Positions 1-9,637 of a stretch of 64,000 nt of DNA are shown in pieces. Below the pieces are notes generated by a model. It saw only the letters and a program-made list of their open reading frames with translations. It did no database searches and had not been told where the DNA came from. Both the position numbers and the translations under genes were made by a program. Origin of the DNA: Drechslerella dactyloides (taxonomy: Eukaryota; Ascomycota; Orbiliomycetes; Orbiliales; Orbiliaceae); the NCBI GenBank assembly GCA_020064725.1, contig JAGTWJ010000010.1:496001-560000 (forward strand), read 5' to 3'. Numbering within the stretch: position 1 is the first letter of the stretch; each line of letters opens with the position of its first letter.

Positions 1-481
1 TATATTATTATATTTATTATATATCCTCTAGCTATTAGATATTAGCTATTTTAGACTATTAAAATAAATATATAGCTATAAAATAAAAAGCTTAGTATAT
101 ATATATATTAACTATATCTCTAAACTAAAGTTTCTTACTGGGTTTTATAAAGTGTTTACTACTGTAATAATATTTAAAAATATATATAGTAGTTTTGCTG
201 AAATTAGTATTGTATCTTATAATTTTAATAAAATTTTATTAAAATTAAATATATAATTACTAATAATTACTCTAGTAAATTTACATCCAAATACTACAAA
301 TATAATAGTTACCTAGACTACAAAAACATTATTAAACCTATTAAAAATTAGCTTATAAATAGATTTAATTAAAAATTAGATTACTTAATACTAGAATAGC
401 TTTCTTATATTACTACTAACAGCTATAGACCAACTATCTAAAAAACATAAACTATAATATATTAATTAACATTTATATATA

Positions 482-1579
482 ACGTGTATGATAAGCGACC
501 GGATCAGACAAGCGACCGGATCACCTCGCAGTCAAACACCCCACTAAAAACCATTTATTTAATATTATAATAAATATCTATTATAAAATTATAAAAAAAA
601 ATACTTTAAAATAAATATATATTCAAAGAGATTAATTATCATTTTTTTAATTTTTTAATATTAATATTAAATTAATAATAATTATTTTAAATATTATAAA
701 AAACAACACAAACTTTTAGGTGTTTGACTGTAAATATCTAAGTAATTTATAAATAAAAACTTCTAAAAATTGAAGATATAATAAATTATTATATAATCTA
801 GGATTATAGAGAGTTCTAGCTTATGATATTAAAAATTAGGCTTTATAAAGGTGGCTAAAGTTGGTACAATACATCCAACTATTTTTTAAAAAATTATATA
901 TAAAAATATTATAAAAAAATTTTAAAAAAATTTAGTTTAATTTTAATACATTAAAAATTTATTATTTTATGTTTTTGAAATTTTTTTATATATTATATAA
1001 TTTAATATTAATATTTTTAATTTCTATTATAAAAAATTATAAAAAATTGAATTTTCGACAAAAAAAATTAAAAAAAATTAGAAAAATTATAATTTAATCT
1101 TATTTAATCTAATATTAATTTTTTTAATTTTTTTTATAATATTTTTATATATAATTATTTAAAAAAATAGCTGGTGTGTTGTTGGTGTGTTGTACCAACT
1201 TTAACCACTTTTATTAAGCTTAATTTTTAATATAATAAACTAAAACTCTCTATAATCCTATATTATATAATAATTTATTATATCTTCAATTTTTAGAAGT
1301 TTTTATTTATAAATTACTTAGATATTTACAGTCAAACACCTAAAAGTTTGTGTTGTTTTTTATAATATTTAAAATAATTATTATTAATTTAATATTAATA
1401 TTAAAAAATTAAAAAAATGATAATTAATCTCTTTGAATATATATTTATTTTAAAGTATTTTTTTTTATAATTTTATAATAGATATTTATTATAATATTAA
1501 ATAAAAGGTGTTTGGTGGGGTGTTTGACTGAGTGGGGTGATCCGGTCGCTTGTCTGATCCGGTCGCTTATCATACACGT
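482..1579. mobile_element. Palindromic foldback element, copy 1 (1098 bp)
   Basis: The two halves are inverted copies of each other over about 500 bp per arm, so the whole element is one large imperfect palindrome. The outer tip reads ACGTGTATGATAAGCG and its reverse complement closes the right end. Each tip contains the direct repeat AAGCGACCGGATCA twice, a likely transposase-binding array. TA flanks both sides (480-481 and 1580-1581). There is no coding capacity, so it resembles a large non-autonomous DNA transposon moved by a Tc1/mariner-like (TA-targeting) transposase; that class is inferred from the TA duplication only. Confidence 0.85.
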
Positions 1580-1930
1580 TATAAAAAATATAATACTATA
1601 CTCTACTAATAAAATATTAAATAAACAATAACAAATAAAAAAACAACATATACAACATAAAAATATATTTACCATATATCAAACAAATGATATACTAAAT
1701 TAAAATATTATAAATAAACAATATAAATAAATAAAATCAAAAAATTATTAAAATAATATATAACCAAAAAAGGGTTCTAAAAAAATATTACACTATAGTT
1801 AATATAGTAAAACTGGATATAATATTTAAATATATTAAAAAACATCTTAAATATATAAATAAACTATTTAGTATATATCTAACCCAAAGCTATAATATTA
1901 TAATAGTAAAATTAGTATTTTCATTAAAAT

Positions 1931-1984
1931 GGGGTGGTAAGATGATCCGCTCGCTTGTCTGATCCATTCGCTTATCATTGACGT
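1931..1984. mobile_element. Solo right end of a fourth palindromic element
   Basis: This 54-bp patch matches the right terminal region of the palindromic family, including two diverged copies of the internal direct repeat and the terminal ACGT followed by TA. No matching left end or arm is recognisable upstream, so it is a truncated or decayed relic. Confidence 0.65.
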
Positions 1985-2350
1985 TACTTTTATTATTTTA
2001 AAAATATACAAAAATAAAAAAAAAGATAATAAAATTAATATCTAATTTATTAATATTTAAGATAAGATTTTAAATAATTATAATTTATTTATTAAATATT
2101 TTTATTAATAATATTATAGAATTATATATTAAATTTTTATAAAAAATTTTTTATAAAAAATAATTAATTAATATCTGGAAATAACTATTAAAAATTGTTT
2201 AACAATTTTATTAAAATATTTTTAATAAATTTAAAAATTTTTTATATAATATATTTTTTACTTTATTTTAGTCTACTATTAATTTTAAGTATAAAAATAG
2301 TATATTAATTACTTTATTATATTATTAAATAAATATTTTAAGTTTTTTTT

Positions 2351-3910
2351 ATATTAAATTATATTTTATAGAATTTGAAAATTAATTATTATTTTTATAT
2401 ATTATATCTTAAAAAATATAAAATATTTAACGTCAACGATAAGCGAGCGGACAGGACAAGCGAGCGGACACCCCCCCTTAGCCCAACACCCCACCAAAAA
2501 CCTTTTTATTATTATTTTAGTCAATATCTATTAAAAAATTATAAAAAAATAATATAAAATAAAAATAAATTCAAATAATATAATTATATTTTTAAAAAAT
2601 TTTTTAAAATAAAAATAAATTAATAATAATTAATTTAAAAATTGTAAAAAACAACACAAAGTCGTAGGTGTTTGCCAGTAAATATCTCTATAATATATTA
2701 ATAAAAATCTGTAAAAATTTCAAATCTAATAGATTATTATATAATCTAGGCTTTTACCGAGCTATTACTTAATATAATAAAAATTAAGATCTAAAAAGCC
2801 TGCTAAAGTTGGTACAACACACCAGCTATACACTAGCTATTTTTCAAATAATTATATATAAAAATATAATAAAAAAATTAAAAAAAAATTAATTTTGATT
2901 TTAATATAAAAAAGCTTTTTTATTTTTATTTTTTTTATTTTTTTTATTTATTATATAATTTAATATTAATATTTTTAATTTTTATAACAAAAATTTATAA
3001 AAAATTGGATTTTTATTAAAAAAAAATTAAAAAAATAGAAATAAAAAAGCTTTTTTATATTAAAATCAAAATTAATTTTTTTTTAATTTTTTATTATATT
3101 TTTATATATAATTATTAAAAAAAATAGCTGGTGTGTTGTGCCAACTTTAGCAGGCTTTCTAGAACTTAATTTTTTTTATAATAAGTAATAGCTTAGCACA
3201 GATCTAGATTATATAATAATTTATAAGATTTTTAATTTTTAAAGGTTTTTGTTCGTAAATTATTGAAATATTTAGAGTCAAACACCTAAAAAAATGTGTT
3301 GTTTTATAAAAATTTAAATTAATTATGATTAATTTATTTTTATATTAAAAATTTTTTAAAAAATATAATTATATTTTTTAAATTTACTTTTATTTTATAT
3401 TATTTTTCTTATAATTTTTTAATAGATATTGACTAAAATAATAATAAAAAGGTTTTTGGTGGGGTGTTGGGCTAAGGGGGGGTGTCCGCTCGCTTGTCCT
3501 GTCCGCTCGCTTATCGTTGACGTTATAAATAATTATAATAAATTTATTATAAATATTTATCTAATTAATTATAATTTATTTATAATATTAATCAATAACA
3601 ACAATATAAATATAATATTTATAATAATCGTTTTTAATTATAATTTAGAATAACAAATTTAAATATTTATTAAAACTAATAATAAATATATATTATCTAT
3701 AATAATATTATATTTTAATTATTTTAAATAATAATTTTTGGTAGATATTTTTAATACTATATAAAATTTATTATTAAGAATATTTATAAATTTTTATTAT
3801 TTACAATAAATCTTTTAAAATTATTATCTAAATAATCTTAGATATAAAGAAGTTATCACAATCATCATATTATCAGACAACCACAACAACAACACTTTTT
3901 TTTGCTGATG
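2351..3910. repeat. Older repeat R, copy A, split by palindromic element copy 2
   Basis: 2351-2429 plus 3524-3910 form one copy of a roughly 465-bp AT-rich repeat whose second copy lies at 5947-7830. The two copies align across their length, from ATATTAAATT at the left to CTGATG at the right, with many C/T and G/A differences. A palindromic element (2430-3523) sits inside copy A. Copy A is uninterrupted at the places where copy B carries its insertions. No coding capacity is visible and the class is unknown. Confidence 0.75.
2430..3523. mobile_element. Palindromic foldback element, copy 2 (1094 bp)
   Basis: Same architecture as copy 1: long inverted arms, no gene, and terminal ACGTCAACGATAAGCG with its complement at the other end. 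Here the tip direct repeat is AAGCGAGCGGACA, a variant not seen in copies 1 and 3. TA flanks both sides (2428-2429 and 3524-3525). The homologous uninterrupted sequence near 5995-6040 reads straight through this site with a single TA, which shows directly that the TA was duplicated on insertion. Confidence 0.88.
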
Positions 3911-4523
3911 AAATTTTATATTATTATTTATATTTTTTAATAATTAATTATACCTTATATTATAAATTGCTTTTTATAATTATTTTATATTTAAATATTT
4001 ATTTGATTTTTATTATTTTAACTTTTTTTAGGATTTAGTTTATAGTTTTTTATATAAATTTCTATTTTAAAGATTATAGTTTATTTTATATTATTAATAG
4101 TTATTTTTTGTTATTAAATAATTTAAAGGCCTATTTAAGAATCTAAAATTTAATTAGAATATAGATTTTTTTATTTTTTATTTTTTATAATTTAAGATTT
4201 TTATTATAATTATTTTTATATATTATAAGATTTTTGTAGATTATTTATAACTAAAATATATTTTTTTATTATAGATTATATACTAAAATTTATTTATATT
4301 TTAGTTTTTTAATAGAATTATTAGTTTTTTAAAATCTTTTATTATATTAATTTGTGGTTTAGTTGATGGGATCTTTTAATTTTTTTTGTTAGGTTTAAAA
4401 GATATCTTTTGGATTATTATTAGTTATAGACTACTTTATAATTGTTTTTTTAATTTTAGTTAAAGTAATATATTATTTATTATTTTATATATTAATAGTT
4501 TTTTTTATATTAGAAAAATTTTA

Positions 4524-4869
4524 CTACAAGACCACATTACAGCATTTAAATCTAACTAAAAATAGTTTATTAGGTTACTTAATTAGTTTAAACTAATCTT
4601 ATTATAAACTAATATTATAAAACTTTAAAATCAAATTTTATATAATTAAATTTTTTATAACTTTTTTTATTTTATATAATCTTAGTATTTAGCTAAGCTA
4701 AGTATGGTAGTAATATTAAGTGATAATAAATATATATTTTAATAAAATATTAAAAATACTAAGAAATAATACATTTTTTTAAACCTATACCTAGATAAAA
4801 TTTTGGTAAGGTAAATTTGGGTTGGGCACACTGGGGAGTTCAATTGGAACCCTCCTTTTCAGTTGGGTA
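4524..4869 (-). mobile_element. Helitron-like non-autonomous element, decayed copy (346 bp)
   Basis: On the minus strand this copy starts TACCCAACTGAAAAGGAGGG and ends in a degraded hairpin followed by CTTGTAG. It aligns at both ends with the copies at 4921-5579 and 6050-6375. Flanks are A before the 5' end and T after the 3' end, with no duplicated target. The 3' end has drifted from CTAG to GTAG and the hairpin is weakened, so it is the oldest or most mutated copy. Confidence 0.6.
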
Positions 4870-4920
4870 TAAAATTAAAATTAATAATAAAAAAATATAA
4901 CTACTAAACAAATATCTTTA

Positions 4921-5579
4921 CTAGAAGGGTGTGTTGCACCACTTAAACCTGATTGTAAGGTTGCCCGATTTTGTTTTACCTTTTAAATATTTTTAATTTA
5001 ATTAATAATTTTTATTTTTTGATTATTTTTATTGATTAATTATTTTTCTAAAATTTTGATTAAATTTTGATTAATTTTGTTAATTATTTTAATTATTTTA
5101 ATTATTTTTATTATTATTTTTATTATTATTTTGTTATTATTTTGTTATTTTTTTGGTTATTTTTTTATCCATTTTTTATCCATTTTTTATTAATTTTTTT
5201 TATTAAAAAATTATGTTATTTTTTGTATAGGAATTGTTATAAAACTCACTTTTTGAATTTAAAAGCGGATTATCTCTTTAATTATTTAATTAAATTTTGT
5301 GTTGTGGGGGTAAACTTTAATTATTATGTAATAATCTATAAATAATTTTTAATTTATTTTGTGTTGTTGTGTTGTTTATCTACATATATATATATATATA
5401 TATATATATGTTTGTTTGTTTGTTTATTACTATTTATAGATTATTATTATTTATAGTAGCATGTTAAGCTATGCTAAGAAATAATATATTTTTTTCTGCC
5501 CACACCCTACCCAAATTTGCTGTACTTGCTCTCCGCAGACTGGGGAGTTCTAAGTAAACCCCTCCTATACAGTCGGGCA
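4921..5579 (-). mobile_element. Helitron-like element, longer copy (659 bp)
   Basis: On the minus strand it begins TGCCCGACTGTATAGGAGGG and ends GGTG-loop-CACC then CCTTCTAG, flanked by A and T. A short hairpin a few bases before a CTRR end, and insertion between A and T without duplication, are the standard marks of Helitrons. It is about 330 bp longer than its relatives; the extra length includes simple sequence, among it the TA tract near 5390. No replicase or helicase gene is present. Confidence 0.65.
5384..5409. repeat. (TA)n microsatellite
   Basis: About 13 uninterrupted TA units, followed by a short run of TTTG units. It lies inside the longer Helitron-like copy and partly explains that copy's extra length. 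Confidence 0.9.
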
Positions 5580-6049
5580 TACTAAAAAATATAATATAAT
5601 ATTAGAAAAAACATAATTCTTTTTATCAAAATAATACTATAAATATAAGAATTCTTAAAATAATTTTTTACTAAATTATTATTAAATTAATAGAATAAAT
5701 TTTATAAAAAATAATAACTACTTTATTTTATAGTATTATTATATATACAAAGATAGTTATATATAAAAAACATCTATTCATAGTTCTACTAAAAAGAATA
5801 ACTAATAAACAAACTTAGTAAACTCACTACCCCTTAATCTACCTCTCTTATAAAGCCCTCTCTAGCTAACATTATCAACATCCTCTAGAAGAAACCTACA
5901 TACCTCTGTAGAAGACACACCACTATTGAACACTTACACATTCACAATATTAAATTATATTTTATAAAATTTAAAATTAATTATTATTCCTATATATTAT
6001 ATTTTAAAAAATATAAAATATTTATAAATACTTAATTATAATAAATTTA

Positions 6050-6375
6050 TGCCTAACTGAAAAGAAAGGAACTAGTAGAGCTCCTTAGTATATAAAAGAC
6101 ACTTATATTAAAATCTATAAAATAATAAACTGAAAAAAATATATTATTTTTTATTAATTTAGAAATTTTTAATATTTTATTTTTTAAAAACTAAAATTAA
6201 AATTTTTTTTTTATATATTAAATTATAAAATTACTAATACTATTAATACTATTATAAATTAATATAATATTTACTAAATTGTTTTTTAAAGTTTTAACTA
6301 TATATAACTTTAAAAAGGAAAAAATAGTACAGCCATTTTTAGTCGGGTTTAAGTGCTGCGCCAGCAGCCTTCTAG
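6050..6375 (+). mobile_element. Helitron-like non-autonomous element (326 bp)
   Basis: Begins TGCCTAACTGAAAAG and ends with the perfect 5-bp hairpin GCTGC-GCCA-GCAGC followed by CTTCTAG. It sits between an A and a T. The related uninterrupted sequence at about 3540-3555 equals left flank plus right flank with nothing duplicated, as expected for Helitron insertion into AT. The usual 5' TC is TG here. It has no coding capacity and would depend on an autonomous relative elsewhere. Confidence 0.72.
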
Positions 6376-6512
6376 TTATAAATACTTATTTAATTAATTA
6401 TAATTTATAATATTAATTAAATATAATAATAATATAAATATAAAATCAATAAAAATAATTCTTAATTATAATTTAAAATAATAAATTTAAATATTTATTA
6501 AAATTAATAATA

Positions 6513-7601
6513 ACGTGTACGATAAGCGACCGGGTCAGACAAGCGACCGGGTCACCCTCCTGGTCAAACACCCCACCAAAAACCCTTTCATTAATATTGT
6601 AGTCAATATCTATTAGAAAATTATAAAAAAAAATATTTTAAATAAATATAGATTAAGATAATCTAATATTATTTTTTTTTAATTTTTTAAACCTAATATT
6701 AAATTATAAATAATTTTTTTAATTTTTGAAAAAACAACACATTTTTTAGATGTTTGACTCTAAATATCTAGATAAATTACGAACGAAAATCTTTAAAAAT
6801 TAAAAATTTAATAAACTATTATATAATCTAGGCCTGTGCTAAGCCATTATTTCTTATAATAAAAATTAAGTTCTAGAAAGTCTTCTAAAGTTGGTACAAC
6901 ACACCAGCTATTTTTTCAAATAATTATATATAAAAATTTAATAAAAAAATTTAAAAAAAATCTATTTTAATCTTAATATATTAAGATTTTTTATTTTAAT
7001 TTTATTTTAATTTTATTAATAAAAATTCAATTTTTTATAAATTTTTATTATAAACATTAAAAATATTGATATTAAATTATATAATGTATAAAAAAAATTA
7101 AAAAAAAAACTAAAAAAAAGGTTTTTTATATTAAATCAAAATTTATTTTTTTAATTTTTTTTATGATATTTTTATATATAATTATTTAAAAAGTAGCTGG
7201 TGTATAGTTGGTGTGTTGTGCCAACTTTAGAAGACTTTCTAGAACTTAATTTTTATTATAAGAAATAATGGCTTAGCACAGACCTAGATTATATAATAAT
7301 TTATTAAATTTTTAATTTTTAAAGATTTTCGTTCGTAATTTATCTAGATATTTAGAATCAAACATCTAAAAAATGTATTATTTTTTCAAAAATTAAAAAA
7401 ATTATTTATAATTTAATATTAGGTTTAAAAAATTAAAAAAAATAATATTAAATTATTTTAATCTATATTTATTTAAAATATTTTTTTTTATAATTTTCTA
7501 ATAGATATTGACTACAATATTAATGAAAGGGTTTTTGGTGGGGTGTTTGACCAGGAGGGTGACCCGGTCGCTTGTCTGACCCGGTCGCTTATCGTACACG
7601 T
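6513..7601. mobile_element. Palindromic foldback element, copy 3 (1089 bp)
   Basis: Same family as 482-1579, with tips ACGTGTACGATAAGCG and direct repeat AAGCGACCGGGTCA (the copy 1 motif differs by one G-to-A change, as RIP would give). The long inverted arms are well preserved. TA flanks both ends (6511-6512 and 7602-7603). The uninterrupted homologous site at about 3670-3690 carries only one TA. Confidence 0.88.
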
Positions 7602-7830
7602 TAAATATATATTATCTATAATAATATTATATTTTAATTATTTTAAATAACAACTTTTAATAAATATTTTTAATATTATATAAAATTTATTATTAAAGAT
7701 AAGTATTTATAAATTTTTATTATTTAAAATAAGTTTTTTGAAATTATTATTTAAATAACCTTGGATACCTATTGTGGTTGTCACGTTATCAGACGACCAC
7801 AACAACAACAACCCTTTTTTTTTACTGATG

Positions 7831-8141
7831 TAGTTTTTAAACATCAATAACACAATTTAAAAATAAATTTAAACTAAAATAAAACTATTTTTAATTATTT
7901 ATTTAAAACCATTTTCTGGTTTACTCTAGTTTCCAGGTTGGACCAATTTATTTTCCTAGCACAACACAACCTATAGATTCCAAGTTTAACCCGGAACCGG
8001 TGCAAGCTCTATAAAATACTGAAAATGGAAGTCTCCTGGTCTTGCAAGATCATAAAGATGTTTGGAAAATATAATATATGCATATGCGAAAACATGTTTA
8101 TCGGCTATACTGTTCATTATTTGATTCTATCGGGAGTTTAG
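7831..8141. other. Compartment boundary and 3' flank of the sulfotransferase gene
   Basis: Base composition changes here from almost pure AT to ordinary genic DNA within about 150 bp. I see no gene or RNA signal. Confidence 0.6.
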
Positions 8142-9023
8142 TTACCTTAATTGGAGGGTTTTGAGCGCGCCAGATATGCTAATGCCACGCTGTGCAACCC
8201 AGTAGCCAAGCCCAAATGTCAGAATCGGAGCCATTCTCTTCAGAACTACGCCCACGGACATCAGCGTAAGAACAGCGACTTGCTTGTTGATGAAAGCCTC
8301 GATATTCTTGCTATCGTTTACTCTTGGAAATGGCTCGCCCGGTACGTCCTTCCGTAGGAATTTGCACAAAGGCTCCCATCCATCGGTTAACTGAAATTCG
8401 AGCAAGTTCTCCTTTTTCACCATCTTCCGCACGTTTGCGTAGTGGTCCTCGTAAACAGTCCTCGTCCGAGCCTTTACCCTTGCCTCATCCATATTCTGCG
8501 CGTCGAAGAAGCCCAGTACCGCGAGTGGCTGGGCCTTAAAAAGGGGGAGGTTAAGAACGGGTGCTATTATCCGCTGAAGTAGAAAGGCTCGGATAGGACT
8601 GAATAAAGTCTGGAAGAAGACCTTGTCGAACGATGCGAACCAGGCGTCGAACGGCCGTTGTACAAGAACAACTTTGGCGTCCGGATACGCCTCAATGAGC
8701 TGCGGCGCGAACATGGACCCAAAATCACTGATTGCCTGCCATTGTCCAAAGAGTGCATCCCAATCAGATTTGGTGAAAGCGGGCGGCACCTCTTGTCCGA
8801 GGGGTGTCAGCACGGGAAAGCTGGCGTGTGCCGCACGGATGCCGGATTCCCATTGTTCTACATCGTGGATCTGCTCTGTGGCGTGATGCACGTGCTTGTA
8901 TCCGAGTTGGCGCAGAGCTGTGGTCAGGGATAGACTTCCGGAGCGTGGTAGGCCTAAGAGGAGGATGCCTCCACCGGATGCCAGGCTGCCTTTGATAAGA
9001 TTGGGGGGAGGTGTCGTAGACAT
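8142..9023 (-). CDS. P-loop sulfotransferase family protein
   Basis: Intronless 293-residue protein. Residues about 22-35 contain GLPRSGSLSLTTAL, the 5'-phosphosulfate-binding P-loop of the fungal sulfotransferase family (Sulfotransfer_4 type). Further family marks are VLVQRPFDAWFASF in the middle (3'-phosphate-binding region) and PFPRVND near residue 235. The last 45 residues form a hydrophobic segment (LTLMSVGVVLKR to LGYWVAQRG), so it is probably anchored in a membrane. Family members move a sulfo group from PAPS to a hydroxyl or amine acceptor; the acceptor cannot be read from sequence. The start ATG gives the usual short N-terminus before the P-loop. It is the first gene beside the AT-rich compartment, a typical place for accessory genes. 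Confidence 0.85.
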   Translation of the reverse strand: MSTTPPPNLIKGSLASGGGILLLGLPRSGSLSLTTALRQLGYKHVHHATEQIHDVEQWESGIRAAHASFPVLTPLGQEVPPAFTKSDWDALFGQWQAISDFGSMFAPQLIEAYPDAKVVLVQRPFDAWFASFDKVFFQTLFSPIRAFLLQRIIAPVLNLPLFKAQPLAVLGFFDAQNMDEARVKARTRTVYEDHYANVRKMVKKENLLEFQLTDGWEPLCKFLRKDVPGEPFPRVNDSKNIEAFINKQVAVLTLMSVGVVLKRMAPILTFGLGYWVAQRGISISGALKTLQLR

Positions 9024-9637
9024 GGTAGGCTTCCTCGAGTGCTAGAGAAGATTTTGAGTGATATGAGTTTCTTCCCTCGAACATACAAAGGATATTGTCA
9101 GGTTTATATCGTCATTAAAACCGACATCCTGGAGTCTCTATTCCAGAGTCAGCCGTCGCTATAACTACCGTACTTTCCAGGTCAGGCTCCTCGAATCCAC
9201 TATCACATAGTAGATGACGTCCGAATTACATATGACACAAATCTAACCTATAGCTCCAGCTCACTCACCTGCAGCTCGCTTCCTAGAGCGTAGCGCCACT
9301 GTACGAACGCATACCATACCACTGCTAACACTAGTACTGCGCTGGGTGTATCTTGCCTGGCTTTGCAAGGCGGTGTTGGAAAGGGATCTCAACCGGGGGC
9401 TAGCCATTTACTATAATTATAAGCGTGAACTGTACTGCAATAAGGATGATGATAAGCGCTGTTCGTGACGTTTTTAACTTACTGTAAAAATACTTATTTA
9501 TACTTCTTAGTGGGGCTCGCTGTTGGAATGGGCGCACAAGATTGAATTGTTTTCCAAGTGCCGCTATCAACCGCCACAAAGTAAAAGGTTAATAAACACC
9601 ATCTACCTATCCGTCTCCTTTTCAAACCCACTCTCCT
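9024..9637. other. Intergenic region
   Basis: Upstream of the sulfotransferase and downstream of the GH5 gene. No gene, RNA or repeat is recognised. Confidence 0.5.

Larger units (their letters stand above)
5947..7830. repeat. Older repeat R, copy B, split by two mobile elements
   Basis: 5947-6049, 6376-6512 and 7602-7830 together align with copy A (2351-2429 plus 3524-3910). Two different elements interrupt it: a Helitron-like element at 6050-6375 and a palindromic element at 6513-7601. Both insertion points are intact in copy A, and copy A's own insertion point is intact here, so the two copies serve as each other's empty sites. Confidence 0.78.
1..7850. repeat. AT-rich, probably RIP-mutated repeat compartment
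   Basis: This block is overwhelmingly A and T, has no credible protein-coding gene, and consists of repeats inserted into repeats. The only G+C-richer patches are the ends of the mobile elements listed separately. In fungi such blocks usually arise when RIP turns C into T in duplicated DNA; copies here differ largely by C/T and G/A changes, which fits. The stretches 1-481, 1580-1930, 1985-2350, 3911-4523 and 5580-5946 show no recognisable gene or intact element. The block could be a centromere- or telomere-proximal AT isochore, but no telomere repeat is visible. Confidence 0.8.

Noticed and set aside
1..7850. Protein-coding genes or an autonomous transposase in the AT-rich block
   Set aside because: Only short, AT-driven frames rich in N, I, Y, F and K; no motif of any transposase, helicase or reverse transcriptase.
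1..7850. Centromere or telomere assignment
   Set aside because: No telomeric repeat is visible, and AT-richness alone does not show a centromere; CENP-A or contact-map data would be needed.
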